A stretch of DNA of 33,244 bases from Clostridiales bacterium (GCA_012522015.1 JAAYLD010000027.1:1-33244), one strand, 5' to 3'; shown: positions 1 through 8,494, numbered from the stretch's first letter. Numbers and translations: made by a program. Notes: generated by a model from the letters alone, not told the origin.

Positions 1-943
1 CATCAACACCGCCTGTAGCAGAAAGCTTAAGAGCATCTGTCAAATCGGCAGCAAGAGTGCTCATTGTTGATGTGCTGCTTGTGTCATATGTGCTTGTTGG
101 AGTGAGGGTAAAGCTAAAGGCATTATTACCTTCGCCATTTCCAAAACTAAGCGTAGCAACACCGCCTTCGGTACCGAAAGCATCAGCGAGTTCGCTATCT
201 GAGAGTATAGCTATAAACTGCTGGCCCTTGTCGCTTACGGCTGTAAAGATCATCTGTTTGTTGTCCTCGTCGTACTCGGCTGAAATTGTGTAGTTGCCGT
301 TAGCAAGTGAAGAAGGGCTGAGGTTGTTGGTTACTGTACCTACAGTAAAGCTATCGGAGCTGCTCGTAGCGATGAATGTAGCTTGCTGAGCGGTTATTTC
401 AGCGCTTTCCTGCTGAATGCCAACACTAAAGACATAGTGACCGGCAGCGGCTTTACCAAGCTCGACGGAAAGGCCGGACTTAGCAAGATTTACGTTAGCA
501 AGCTTCGCTGTTGACGTAGCAAGTGAACCGTCAAGAAGGTTCTTCTTGTTGAATGTCGTGGTTTTTGAAATCTCGTCAAGCTCAGCCTGGAGTTGTATGA
601 ACTCGTCCTGAAGAGCCTCACGGTCGATTTCATTCTCGTTTGTGTCGGAGGCAGACTGAACAGCTATCTCGCGCATTCTCTGAAGAATCTCGGTGGAGCT
701 GGAGAGAGCGCCTTCAGCCGTCTGAATGAGGGAGATACCATCCTGAGCGTTAGCTGACGCCTGCTCAAGACCGCGTATCTGGGCGCGCATCTTTTCAGAG
801 ATGGAAAGACCAGCTGCGTTGTCGGCTGCGGAGTTGATAGCGTAACCGGATGAGAGCTTTTCAACCGATTTTGCTATCTTGTTGTTGTTGCTCGTGTACT
901 GAATGTACGTGTTTTGGGCTATGAGGTTTGTGTTAATCCTCAT
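1..943 (-). CDS. fliC: Flagellin, N-terminal 314 codons (C-terminus beyond window edge)
   Basis: Filament subunit, exported by the flagellar type III apparatus and polymerised outside the cell. Reading the minus strand from the ATG at 943-941 gives an open frame to the window edge. It starts MRINTNLIAQN and continues with the D0/D1 hallmarks KLSSGYAINSAADNAAGL, SEKMRAQIRGL, NAQDGISLIQTAEGAL and a RMREIAVQSA-like segment, all within residues 1-115. From about residue 150 the sequence is Ser/Thr/Ala-rich and not conserved, as expected for the variable surface domain. The C-terminal D1/D0 helices are missing because of the edge. GGAGGAA lies 6 nt before the start. The gene is divergent from the fliF operon. 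I found no convincing sigma-28 promoter upstream of it. Identification as a flagellin is very secure; which flagellin paralogue it is cannot be told. Confidence 0.96.
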   Translation of the reverse strand, partial: MRINTNLIAQNTYIQYTSNNNKIAKSVEKLSSGYAINSAADNAAGLSISEKMRAQIRGLEQASANAQDGISLIQTAEGALSSSTEILQRMREIAVQSASDTNENEIDREALQDEFIQLQAELDEISKTTTFNKKNLLDGSLATSTAKLANVNLAKSGLSVELGKAAAGHYVFSVGIQQESAEITAQQATFIATSSSDSFTVGTVTNNLSPSSLANGNYTISAEYDEDNKQMIFTAVSDKGQQFIAILSDSELADAFGTEGGVATLSFGNGEGNNAFSFTLTPTSTYDTSSTSTMSTLAADLTDALKLSATGGVD

Positions 944-948
944 GTGGT

Positions 949-995
949 TGTTCCTCCGTGATGTAAATAAATTTTTTCTACGGTTGCGTCCTTGC
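949..995 (-). promoter_or_regulatory. Flagellin leader with GGA motifs, candidate CsrA-binding region
   Basis: On the minus strand the flagellin mRNA leader reads CACGGAGGAAC over the ribosome-binding site (complement of 949-959), with a second motif GCAAGGACGC (complement of 986-995) about 35 nt further upstream. CsrA is known to bind GGA-containing sites, one of them over the Shine-Dalgarno, in the hag leader of Bacillus subtilis. A short pairing CCGT/ACGG between the two motifs could place GGA in a loop or at a stem base. The fliW-csrA pair at the far end of this window makes the same control plausible here. The motifs are visible; binding is inferred. Confidence 0.4.
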
Positions 996-1133
996 ATACC
1001 GTATTTTGGCAGAAAAATTGCATGTGCACAATACAATTTTCATTCTGATTTATACTGTTGAAGACAGACAAATATTTAAAAAATAAAGGCAAAATAAATT
1101 AATAAATGTTAAAAAGATATATTTAATAATGTC

Positions 1134-1161
1134 TTGCTGGCGTTATTTCAGTAGTGATAAT
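1134..1161 (+). promoter_or_regulatory. Weak sigma-A-like promoter candidate for the fliF operon
   Basis: TTGCTG (1134-1139) and GATAAT (1156-1161) are separated by 16 nt, about 47 nt before the fliF start. The -10 matches five of six consensus bases but the -35 only about half. The surrounding 944-1207 region is very AT-rich, so chance matches are likely. A promoter must exist somewhere here because fliF is the first plus-strand gene after the divergent flagellin. This is only the best candidate by eye. Confidence 0.2.
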
Positions 1162-1207
1162 AATTTATTATTAAAATGTTGTGTGAAATCAAAGGCAGGA
1201 TAAGCAA

Positions 1208-2857
1208 GTGGCAGGCGACACGCATTTTGGCGCGTTGAAAATCAGCGAGCTTTTTAAAAAAGCTGGAAAAAAGAAAGTAATAATATTTTCGATTTTGTTG
1301 GCGGCGGCTATTATAATAGGCATCGTTGGAGCCATTGCTTTAAACCGAATCGAGTACACTGTACTGTATTCTGGCCTTGACCCAAGCGAAGCAGGAACTA
1401 TCAAAGAACTCTTAGACGAGCTTGGTGTTAAATCTAAGGTCAGCGGTACAGACACTATACTTGTGCCAAAAGAAAAGGCTGATGAGCTTAGAATCGAGCT
1501 TGCGGCACAGGGATATCCGCAGTCTGGACTTAACTATGACATATTCAAGAGCGCATCAAGTCTGGGTTCAACTGATTTCGAGCAAAGGACGCTGAAGCAA
1601 TACCAGCTCGAATCCAATATGAGGGCTACAATAAGTAAATTTAATAAGGTGAATGACTGCATTGTTATAGTCAACCTTGCTGAACCCACGTCGTATGTTG
1701 TTTCAAGTAAATCGTCAAAATCAAGTGTTTCAATCTTACTTGACATTGTCGATGGCGAGAAACTTACAACAGCCGAGGCAAAAGCAATTGCGCATTTTGC
1801 TCAGAAGTGCGTACCTGAACTTGAGCTTGAAAACATCAGCATAACTGACACGCAGCTTTATTACTACCACATATTATCGGATGATGATAGCAACAATGTG
1901 CCTGAATATACGGCAACACAGCTTGAGTTAACTGAGGCTACAAAGAAGATTCTACGCGATCAGGCACTATGTGTTATTGAGCCGGCTGTCGGCAGAGGCA
2001 ACGTGTCTGTCTCTGTAAATTTGACGTTGGATTTTGATACAGAGAAAATAAACAAAGTCGAGTTTTCGCCGCCTGTAGAAGGCGAGCTTGAGGGGCTTAT
2101 ACGCAGCAGCGAAGAGATATATGAAATTACTCATGACGGCAGCAAAGGAGGCGCTGCCGGAGATGCTGGCACAGACAATAACGGAGTTGGCTCGCCGACA
2201 TATGCAACAGATGACGATAGTAAAAACGGCAACCTACTAAGTGAAAAAAAGCATAATACATATAATTACGAGCTAAATGAAATAAGGACGCAGATCGAAA
2301 AGGCAAAGGGCACAATCAGCGATCTGTCAGTCGCTGTTTTAATAAATAGCAGTATCAAAAGCATTTCTAATTATACGGATACAATTAGTAGCCTTGTCGC
2401 AAATGCTATAGGTGTTGACGATGAGTATATTTCCGTTGGGCTTATACCGTTCGTAGAGCGGGCCGGAGATCTTGATTTTATGGATTATTTGAAGCAAAAT
2501 GAAGAGATTGCACGGCGGTATGTCATTGGCAATTTAATTAGGACTGGTATTATTACGGGAGCATTTCTTATTGGGCTGCTTCTTATACTTATCTTCACAG
2601 GAAAGATTAAATTTAAATCGAAAAAAGCTAAGGCTGCTGAAGCTGTGGCTGAGGCAGCAGGCGCTGCGTCTGTCGCAGAAAATATTACGTCCGAGGCTGA
2701 CGAAGTAGCAGCAGAAGATGAAAAGGAAGATGATAAGCAGTTGATTGAGGAGCTCATCATCAAAAAATCAAGTGAAATTGAAAGAGTAGAAAAATTGGTA
2801 GATAAGTATCCTGAAACTGCTGTCCAAATATTGAGAACATGGCTTTCGGAGGATTGA
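1208..2857 (+). CDS. fliF: FliF, flagellar MS-ring protein
   Basis: 549 residues, normal for the family. Forms the membrane MS ring on which the rod, export gate and C ring are built. A transmembrane segment at about residues 24-45 is followed by the conserved periplasmic-type ring domains (YTVLYSGLDPSEAG, LAAQGYPQSGLNYDIF, FEQRTLKQYQLESNM). A Gly/Asp/Asn-rich linker occupies roughly 309-342 and a second membrane segment about 443-463. The acidic cytoplasmic tail ends in a conserved PETAVQILRTWLSED-type motif, the FliG-binding peptide of the family. The start is GTG at 1208, preceded by GGCAGGA; no in-frame ATG lies nearby. First gene of the long operon; only 1 nt separates it from fliG, whose Shine-Dalgarno lies inside the last fliF codons. 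Confidence 0.97.
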   Translation: MAGDTHFGALKISELFKKAGKKKVIIFSILLAAAIIIGIVGAIALNRIEYTVLYSGLDPSEAGTIKELLDELGVKSKVSGTDTILVPKEKADELRIELAAQGYPQSGLNYDIFKSASSLGSTDFEQRTLKQYQLESNMRATISKFNKVNDCIVIVNLAEPTSYVVSSKSSKSSVSILLDIVDGEKLTTAEAKAIAHFAQKCVPELELENISITDTQLYYYHILSDDDSNNVPEYTATQLELTEATKKILRDQALCVIEPAVGRGNVSVSVNLTLDFDTEKINKVEFSPPVEGELEGLIRSSEEIYEITHDGSKGGAAGDAGTDNNGVGSPTYATDDDSKNGNLLSEKKHNTYNYELNEIRTQIEKAKGTISDLSVAVLINSSIKSISNYTDTISSLVANAIGVDDEYISVGLIPFVERAGDLDFMDYLKQNEEIARRYVIGNLIRTGIITGAFLIGLLLILIFTGKIKFKSKKAKAAEAVAEAAGAASVAENITSEADEVAAEDEKEDDKQLIEELIIKKSSEIERVEKLVDKYPETAVQILRTWLSED

Positions 2858-2858
2858 T

Positions 2859-3869
2859 ATGGCTGCAAGCGAACTGAAGACATATAGAAAGAAAGCAGCC
2901 GTGCTTATGATTGCTCTTGGTGAAGAATATGCAGCAAAGCTATACGAACACCTGAGTGAAGACGAGATCGCGAGTCTGACACTCGCGATCTCAACTGTGG
3001 ATAAAGTGACAAAAGAAGAGCGCGAAAGCGTATTATCAGAGTTTTATGAGACATGTGTTGCGCAAAAATTCATCTCAGAGGGCGGGCTTGATTACGCAAG
3101 AACAGTATTAAAAAGAGCGCTCGGTGAAGAAAAGGCAAGTGAGATATTAAAAAAACTTACCGAAACACTTCAAGTAAGGCCGTTTGAATTAATCAGAAAA
3201 GCTGACAGCGCTCAAATTGTCCATCTTGTATCAAACGAAAACCCACAGACAGTTGCTCTCCTCCTGTCATATCTTGATCCCAAAAAGGCTGGCGCTGTTC
3301 TGTCGGCGCTTCCGGGTGATGAGCAGGTAGAGGTCGTCACAAGAATGGCCAATATGGAAAGCGTCATTCCCGAATACATAAAAGAAGTAGAGATGGTGTT
3401 TGAGCAGCGTCTGACGCATATGGGCGCTGCGGATCAAACTAAGGTTGGCGGCATCGACGCTGTTGTCGGTATTATCAATAGTGTTGACCGCGGAACTGAG
3501 AAGTACATACTTGATCAGCTTGATGTGGTTGATGCAGCGCTTTCTGAAGAAATAAAGAGAAAAATGTTCGTCTTTGAAGATATTGTCAAGCTTTCTGATC
3601 AGGCAGTGCGCATTGTTCTTCAGAATGTTGATCAAAGCGATATTACAATCGCAATCAAGGGCGCAAATGAAGATGTAAAAGAAGTCATAATGCGGAATCT
3701 CAGCAAACGTGTTCAGGAAATGATAAAAGAAGAGCTGGAAATCATGGGTCCTGCAAGAAAGAAGGACGTAGAAGACGCACAGCAGAAGATTGTAAATATT
3801 ATAAGAAACCTTGAGGAAAGCGGAGAGATAGTTATTTCGAGGGGAGACGGAAGCGATGTCTACATTTAG
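2859..3869 (+). CDS. fliG: FliG, C-ring rotor/switch protein
   Basis: 336 residues, full length. Couples stator torque to rotation and links FliF to FliM. The N-terminal domain (residues 1-100) begins KTYRKKAAVLMIALGEEYAAK. The middle domain has the segment LVSNENPQTVALLLSYLDP at about 123-141, where the usual EHPQ motif reads ENPQ (E127-Q130). The C-terminal torque domain contains KRKMFVFEDIVKLSDQAV and the charged helix that contacts MotA. GGAGGAT at the end of fliF serves as ribosome-binding site. The last 14 nt overlap fliH in another frame, suggesting translational coupling. The early coding part contains a perfect 12-bp inverted repeat, listed separately. Confidence 0.97.
   Translation: MAASELKTYRKKAAVLMIALGEEYAAKLYEHLSEDEIASLTLAISTVDKVTKEERESVLSEFYETCVAQKFISEGGLDYARTVLKRALGEEKASEILKKLTETLQVRPFELIRKADSAQIVHLVSNENPQTVALLLSYLDPKKAGAVLSALPGDEQVEVVTRMANMESVIPEYIKEVEMVFEQRLTHMGAADQTKVGGIDAVVGIINSVDRGTEKYILDQLDVVDAALSEEIKRKMFVFEDIVKLSDQAVRIVLQNVDQSDITIAIKGANEDVKEVIMRNLSKRVQEMIKEELEIMGPARKKDVEDAQQKIVNIIRNLEESGEIVISRGDGSDVYI
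2964..2992 (+). repeat. Perfect 12-bp inverted repeat inside fliG
   Basis: GAGATCGCGAGT at 2964-2975 is followed by the 5-nt loop CTGAC and the exact complement ACTCGCGATCTC at 2981-2992. The arms encode the near-symmetric peptide EIASLTLAIS about 105 nt into fliG. No T-run follows, so it is not an intrinsic terminator. Confidence 0.85.
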
Positions 3870-4644
3870 GATAGACAAGCAGTATGTAACAATCGAAAGA
3901 GCAGAGCAAAAAACTGTTCATGTTGGCGTGAGAAGCACCGCGGGCAGCAGTAAGGCTCGGGGTGATGATGTCTTCCGCAAAAATTATGATGCGGAAAAGA
4001 TAATAAGCATTGTCACTAAGAAGGCGGAAGAAAGAGCGGAGGCCATAATCGAAGAAGCTAAGAAAAAAGCAAGCCTTAAAATCAGCCAAGCAGAGAAGCA
4101 AGCCAAAGCTATAAAAAAAGAAGCCGAGAAAATTTCCGTGGAAATAAAAAAGAGAGCACAAGAGGAAGGATACGCGGCCGGCAGATCTGAAGCTGAGGCC
4201 GATATAGCAAAAAAACTGGAAAGTGACAAACGCGAATTTCAACGTCTGACTGATGAGCTCGTCCAAAACTATTCACGTATCATTGATGAAGCTCGTGGTG
4301 ATGTTATATCCCTTATAATTGACATAACGAAAAAAATCCTCGAGATAAAACTTAATGAATCAGATGATGTCTTTTTGGAACTTGTTAATAATGCCATTGA
4401 TGAATTAAAAAATTCAAGTTACATAAAGATTCATGTTTCCCCTGAAGATTTTGAGAGATATTTCGGCAAAGGACAAGCGTTAGAAAAAATAAAAAAAGAG
4501 ACATCTGCAACTATATCTGTTGACGAAGAAGAAGATTTTCACGAAGGTGATTTGGTTGTCGAATCAGATGGGGAGGTGCTTGATCTTAGCGTATATAAAC
4601 AGCTTGATAAAATTGAGTGTGCGTTTATAAATGGAAATGCGTAA
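3856..4644 (+). CDS. fliH: FliH, regulator of the flagellar export ATPase
   Basis: 262 residues. FliH dimers hold FliI off the membrane and link it to the C ring. The protein has the family layout rather than strong motifs: a poorly conserved N-terminus, a long Ala/Glu/Lys-rich coiled coil (about residues 50-145, with repeated KKA, KEAEK and KRAQEEG patterns) and a C-terminal domain resembling the V-ATPase E subunit, including the conserved IIDITKKILEIKL segment near 152-165. It overlaps fliG by 14 nt upstream and fliI by 14 nt downstream. Its ribosome-binding site, GAGGGGAGACGG, lies in the end of fliG. Assignment rests on both sequence style and invariant position between fliG and fliI. Confidence 0.92.
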   Translation: MSTFRIDKQYVTIERAEQKTVHVGVRSTAGSSKARGDDVFRKNYDAEKIISIVTKKAEERAEAIIEEAKKKASLKISQAEKQAKAIKKEAEKISVEIKKRAQEEGYAAGRSEAEADIAKKLESDKREFQRLTDELVQNYSRIIDEARGDVISLIIDITKKILEIKLNESDDVFLELVNNAIDELKNSSYIKIHVSPEDFERYFGKGQALEKIKKETSATISVDEEEDFHEGDLVVESDGEVLDLSVYKQLDKIECAFINGNA

Positions 4645-5971
4645 GAATGCACCAAAGCTTGACTTTCGCAAATATTTTGAAATTTTGCGGGATATAGATC
4701 CGGTTGAACGCAGCGGTAAAGTGATGAAAGTCGTCGGGCTTACCGTGGAGTCAAACGGTCCGGCCGTAAACATGGGCAATATATGCCGGATATACCCCTC
4801 TAAGGGAGATAAATATGTTGAAGCGGAAGTCGTCGGTTTTAATGATCAGCGAGTTCTTCTGATGCCTTTCGGAGATATGTCAGGAATTGGCTTTGGTAGC
4901 CGCGTCGTGTCAACAGGGAAATCGCTTAGCGTTCCTGTATCTCAAAAGCTCATCGGGCGAGTGCTTAATGCACTTGGTGAGCCAATAGATGGTGGCGAAG
5001 AAATTATCGCTGAGGGTTATTATCCTGTTGATGGACAACCACCCGATCCATTATCACGAAAAAGGATAAAAGAAGAATTTCCTCTTGGAATAAAGGCTAT
5101 AGATGGTCTTCTGACGGTTGGTCAGGGACAAAGACTTGGTATATTTGCCGGAAGCGGCGTCGGGAAGAGCACGCTTCTTGGAATGATTGCCAGATACGCT
5201 GTAGCTGATGTAAACGTAATAGTGCTTGTTGGCGAGCGTGGACGCGAAGTAAACGACTTTATTGAAAAAGACCTCGGTCCCACGGGGCTTAAAAAATCTG
5301 TTTTGATAGTAGCTACGTCGGATCAGCCAGCTCTTTTACGTTTGAAAGCAGCTTTAGTGGGCACAAGCATAGCCGAGTATTTCAGGGATCAGGGCAAAAA
5401 AGTGCTTTTGCTTATGGATTCGGTAACTCGCTTTGCTATGGCTCAACGTGAGATTGGTATGGCAGTTGGTGAGCCTCCTGTATCAAGAGGATTTCCGCCG
5501 TCTGTGTATTCGATATTGCCAAAGCTTCTTGAACGTTCAGGCACATCAGACAAAGGCTCTATAACAGGACTTTATGCGGTGCTTGTAGAAGGCGATGATT
5601 TAAACGAGCCTATCTCCGACACTGTGAGAGGCATACTTGACGGGCACATCGTCCTTTCCCGTTCGCTTGCGACGCAAAACCATTATCCAGCGATAGATGT
5701 GCTGCAAAGTGTAAGCCGTGTAATGAAAGATATTGTTCCAAAGGAACAATATAACCATGCTTCTTACATAAAAAGCGTAATGGCAACTTATAAAAACGCG
5801 AAAGACTTAATCGACATTGGTGCTTACAAAGCAGGCTCAAATGCTGAAATTGACGAGGCTATAAGGTTGAATCCGAGCATAAATAAGTTTTTATGCCAGC
5901 AAATGGACGAATCTGTGACATATGACGAAGTGAAAGCTGAAATGTTCTCGATTGGACGTGACAGCAAGTGA
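4631..5971 (+). CDS. fliI: FliI, flagellum-specific export ATPase
   Basis: 446 residues, full length. F1-beta-like ATPase that energises unfolding and export of flagellar substrates with FliH and FliJ. Visible motifs are Walker A AGSGVGKST at residues 173-181, GERGREV at 201-207, Walker B LLLMDS ending at D263 and S264, then SVTRFAMAQREIG, GEPPVSRGFPPSVYSILPKL and the SRSLATQNHYPAIDVLQSVSR region. All catalytic features appear intact. The start at 4631 lies inside fliH; ATG at 4637 is an equally possible start, and neither has a strong Shine-Dalgarno, so translation is probably coupled to fliH. A perfect 10-bp inverted repeat lies near the 3' end. Confidence 0.98.
   Translation: MEMRKNAPKLDFRKYFEILRDIDPVERSGKVMKVVGLTVESNGPAVNMGNICRIYPSKGDKYVEAEVVGFNDQRVLLMPFGDMSGIGFGSRVVSTGKSLSVPVSQKLIGRVLNALGEPIDGGEEIIAEGYYPVDGQPPDPLSRKRIKEEFPLGIKAIDGLLTVGQGQRLGIFAGSGVGKSTLLGMIARYAVADVNVIVLVGERGREVNDFIEKDLGPTGLKKSVLIVATSDQPALLRLKAALVGTSIAEYFRDQGKKVLLLMDSVTRFAMAQREIGMAVGEPPVSRGFPPSVYSILPKLLERSGTSDKGSITGLYAVLVEGDDLNEPISDTVRGILDGHIVLSRSLATQNHYPAIDVLQSVSRVMKDIVPKEQYNHASYIKSVMATYKNAKDLIDIGAYKAGSNAEIDEAIRLNPSINKFLCQQMDESVTYDEVKAEMFSIGRDSK
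5730..5752 (+). repeat. Perfect 10-bp inverted repeat inside fliI
   Basis: ATATTGTTCC (5730-5739) and GGAACAATAT (5743-5752) are exact complements around a 3-nt loop AAA. The repeat lies in codons for the KDIVPKEQYNH segment. No T-run follows on the plus strand. Confidence 0.8.
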
Positions 5972-6004
5972 CTACACATAATGAGATAGGCTTTTGGGAG
6001 CGAG

Positions 6005-6469
6005 ATGAGAAAGTTCGTTTTTGCGTTTGACCCACTTTATAGAGTGAAGCAAAGCATGAAGGACAAACTGCAGGCAGAATATTATGCTGCAGAGGCTGAA
6101 TATCGCAGAGCGGTTGAAAAAAGAGATGCCCTGTTAGCCACCCGCCAAAAAGAAACAGAAGCCTACGAGGCTATGGCTGTTCGTGGCATCTCGCCCGGAA
6201 CAATAAAGGCATATTCGGATTTCTTTAAAGATCTTGAAAATATGATATCTCTCGCTACAAAACAAGTTGTTGCCGCGCGAAAAAAAGTTGAGCAAAAACG
6301 TTCGGAGCTAGCAGAAATTTACAAAGAAGTGAAGGGACTCGAAAAATTACGTGAAAAGAAGTATGCTGACCACCTCGATGAAGAAGAAAAGGCAGAAGCA
6401 AATGTAATTCAGGATATTTTATCATTTAGAATTACGAATTCGGAAGAGCAGTTAAAGCAGTCAGGGTAA
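6005..6469 (+). CDS. fliJ: FliJ, export chaperone-escort/ATPase stalk protein
   Basis: 154 residues, typical length. FliJ is the coiled-coil stalk of the FliI hexamer and interacts with FlhA and chaperones. The sequence opens MRKFVFAFDPLYRVKQSMKD, matching the family start (F.f.L..vL..r), and is almost wholly heptad-like with many Glu, Lys, Ala and Arg, ending EEKAEANVIQDILSFR. GGGAG lies 4 nt before ATG. It is 33 nt after fliI and precedes fliK, the standard position. Short coiled-coil proteins give weak sequence evidence, so context carries much of the call. Confidence 0.9.
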   Translation: MRKFVFAFDPLYRVKQSMKDKLQAEYYAAEAEYRRAVEKRDALLATRQKETEAYEAMAVRGISPGTIKAYSDFFKDLENMISLATKQVVAARKKVEQKRSELAEIYKEVKGLEKLREKKYADHLDEEEKAEANVIQDILSFRITNSEEQLKQSG

Positions 6470-6534
6470 TCTATTTTAGTTTAATTAAATATTACAGTTG
6501 ATTATACCTTCATATTAAAAAGGGGGGGGATGCT

Positions 6535-7899
6535 ATGAAAGCGGCCGCGATCGCGTATTCTCTTGCGGGGCAGTTTGTAGGAAAAACTGATACCGCAATT
6601 GCCAATTGCGGGCAAGGCAATGATGGAAAAATCAAAGCCGATGATACGCGGGAATTTGGGGCGCTTATTTTTTATCTTGATGAAGATGCAGCCGATGTAA
6701 ATTCTAAAGAGGAAGTCGATTCATCGGACGGAAACAAACTTCAAGGTGAAGCTGAGAATAAGCAAAAAAATGAAGCAAAGATTGATGAAAATCTTGTAAC
6801 CGCTGAAGCAACAGCGGCGCAAATGACATCCGCAGCCCAGATTATGCAGGCATCCGCAATGTTTTTACAAAGTAATGACTCTGATGTAAAAGGCGATGTG
6901 CTGGTGTCGGCTGATGCTGATCTGACACAGGTATCCAACACCGCTTCGGAAACAGCAAAGGCAGAAGTAGGTGTGTCTGATATAACATCGGATACGATAG
7001 TCAAAACATCCCCCTTTAGTGAGCTTGTCAGCGAAACATCAAGCAGTGAAACAGAAGCTGAGAATGCAGGCATTGTTCCAGTATCTGTAAATGTCAATAA
7101 TGCAGACGCAACAAATAGAGCAAACGGTGAAGATGGCGACATAAGATATGGCAGCTTAAGAGCAGATTCTTCTGGTGAATCCATAAAGTCAGTAAGCGAT
7201 GAAAACGCAAACGCAGGCAGCACTTCCGTTTTCATTGAGCGTGTGCTAAAAAGCCTGCAATCAAGAGATACTGCTGGATTAAATTCAGATGCGGTCGGTG
7301 AAAACCAGAATAATAATGAATCTGCATCAACAAATGAAAGTAAAATAGCGAGCGAGATATCTGGTGTCGTCTCTGATTTCACGACAGTGACAAATGAAGC
7401 TGTGCCTGCGACTGATAACACTGAAAAAAGCTCCGCTGTGCAAAAAGCGATTGATAATTTCATACACGATTTCCGAGGCATTGAAACAGGGGAATCGGAG
7501 ATACATATCACACTTGAACCGGAAAGTTTAGGGAAGCTTTCGATATTTATGTCACAATCAGAGAAGGGGCTTTACGTCGAGATACGCTCAGATGACCTTG
7601 ATATATGCGCCTCTTTGTTAGGTCAGGTGGACAGCATGGTCAGTGCTATACAGGAGCATGGCATACAAATAGACAGTTTTGATGTAAGATACATGGACAG
7701 CGGTGCATCAAATTATAGCTCAGAGGGCAGCGGACAAAGAAGTGGCAGTTATGGTCGCGAGCAGCCCGCGTATAAGAGTTTAGCGGCCGATGATACAGCG
7801 TGGCTCGACAATAATAGTAGGAAGCACATCCTTATACTGCATGATTACTATTATTATTATGATGCTGAAGCTGTCGAGTCCATTGAATATCGAGTTTAG
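6535..7899 (+). CDS. fliK: FliK, hook-length control protein
   Basis: 454 residues. Exported ruler that stops hook growth and switches export specificity through FlhB. The first 310 residues are low-complexity (Ala, Ser, Asn, Asp, Glu, Thr), as usual for FliK. The conserved C-terminal domain begins near residue 318 with EIHITLEPESLGKLSIFMS and runs through GLYVEIRSDD and VSAIQEHGIQIDSFDVRY to about 383. It is followed by a Ser/Gly/Tyr-rich tail with five Tyr in a row near the end (a TAT-rich microsatellite in the DNA). A run of eight G (6522-6529) serves as an unusual ribosome-binding site 5 nt before ATG; such a run may be prone to slippage or sequencing error but lies outside the coding frame. 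Position before flgD supports the call. Confidence 0.88.
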   Translation: MKAAAIAYSLAGQFVGKTDTAIANCGQGNDGKIKADDTREFGALIFYLDEDAADVNSKEEVDSSDGNKLQGEAENKQKNEAKIDENLVTAEATAAQMTSAAQIMQASAMFLQSNDSDVKGDVLVSADADLTQVSNTASETAKAEVGVSDITSDTIVKTSPFSELVSETSSSETEAENAGIVPVSVNVNNADATNRANGEDGDIRYGSLRADSSGESIKSVSDENANAGSTSVFIERVLKSLQSRDTAGLNSDAVGENQNNNESASTNESKIASEISGVVSDFTTVTNEAVPATDNTEKSSAVQKAIDNFIHDFRGIETGESEIHITLEPESLGKLSIFMSQSEKGLYVEIRSDDLDICASLLGQVDSMVSAIQEHGIQIDSFDVRYMDSGASNYSSEGSGQRSGSYGREQPAYKSLAADDTAWLDNNSRKHILILHDYYYYYDAEAVESIEYRV

Positions 7900-7916
7900 T
7901 TATAAGGAGAAACAAT

Positions 7917-8450
7917 ATGGCTGAATCAATTGCTGCTGTTAATGACGTGTCTAACGGAATAAATTATGTCGAAACACAAAGCGCGAAATCGAAGAGCGGA
8001 ACATTACCTGTTGGAACGGACACATTCTTAAAACTGCTTTTAGCTCAGCTTCAGTATCAGAATCCGCTTAATCCGCAAACTGATACGGAATTTGTCGCCC
8101 AACTTGCACAGATGACAACCCTTGAGCACATGCAAAATATGAATACCACACTGATAAACTCTCAGGCAAGCTCAATGATCGGCAAAGTTGTTTATGCAGA
8201 AGTTTTTGATTCGAACGCAGGAATTACATATTCCTACAAAGGGTGTGTGGACAGCATAGTATATAAAAACGGTAGCGCATACGTCGTCATTGGCGATACA
8301 GCGATACATGTATCAAATGTGCTCCGCATTTTTTCGGATGATGTGACGGGAGAAATAGTCACTCCCGAAGCTCCTGCGGACACCGATAATGATACAAACC
8401 AGCCATCCGAGGTAGGCGAAGAAACTGTCACGCATGAAATAATCCAGTGA
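7917..8450 (+). CDS. flgD: FlgD, hook-assembly scaffold (cap) protein
   Basis: 177 residues, in the range of the short Gram-positive forms. FlgD caps the growing hook and is discarded after assembly. The signature lies at about residues 36-75: DTFLKLLLAQLQYQNPLNPQ, then DTEFVAQLAQMTTLEHMQNMN. The middle part (about 90-140) includes a beta-rich segment with IGKVVYAEVF, and the tail is acidic and Thr/Pro-rich. AAGGAG lies 7 nt before the ATG, and the gap to fliK is 17 nt. Confidence 0.95.
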   Translation: MAESIAAVNDVSNGINYVETQSAKSKSGTLPVGTDTFLKLLLAQLQYQNPLNPQTDTEFVAQLAQMTTLEHMQNMNTTLINSQASSMIGKVVYAEVFDSNAGITYSYKGCVDSIVYKNGSAYVVIGDTAIHVSNVLRIFSDDVTGEIVTPEAPADTDNDTNQPSEVGEETVTHEIIQ

Positions 8451-8494
8451 GTAAGAAAAACACATTATAAGTAAACATTTTTACCATTATTCAA

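Noticed and set aside
57-293. 78-residue open frame on the plus strand
   Set aside because: Antisense to the flagellin gene, which continues to the window edge.
944-1207. Sigma-28 promoter for flagellin
   Set aside because: Candidates such as TAAA-N15-TATTGTGC and TAAA-N15-AACAGTAT match the -10 too poorly.
3267-3878. 203-residue open frame on the minus strand
   Set aside because: Antisense to fliG, which is clearly coding; Phe/Tyr/Leu/Asn-rich without recognisable motifs.
6741-7511. 256-residue open frame on the minus strand
   Set aside because: It is antisense to fliK, Ser/Ala-rich by mirror of the fliK low-complexity region, and has no family motifs.
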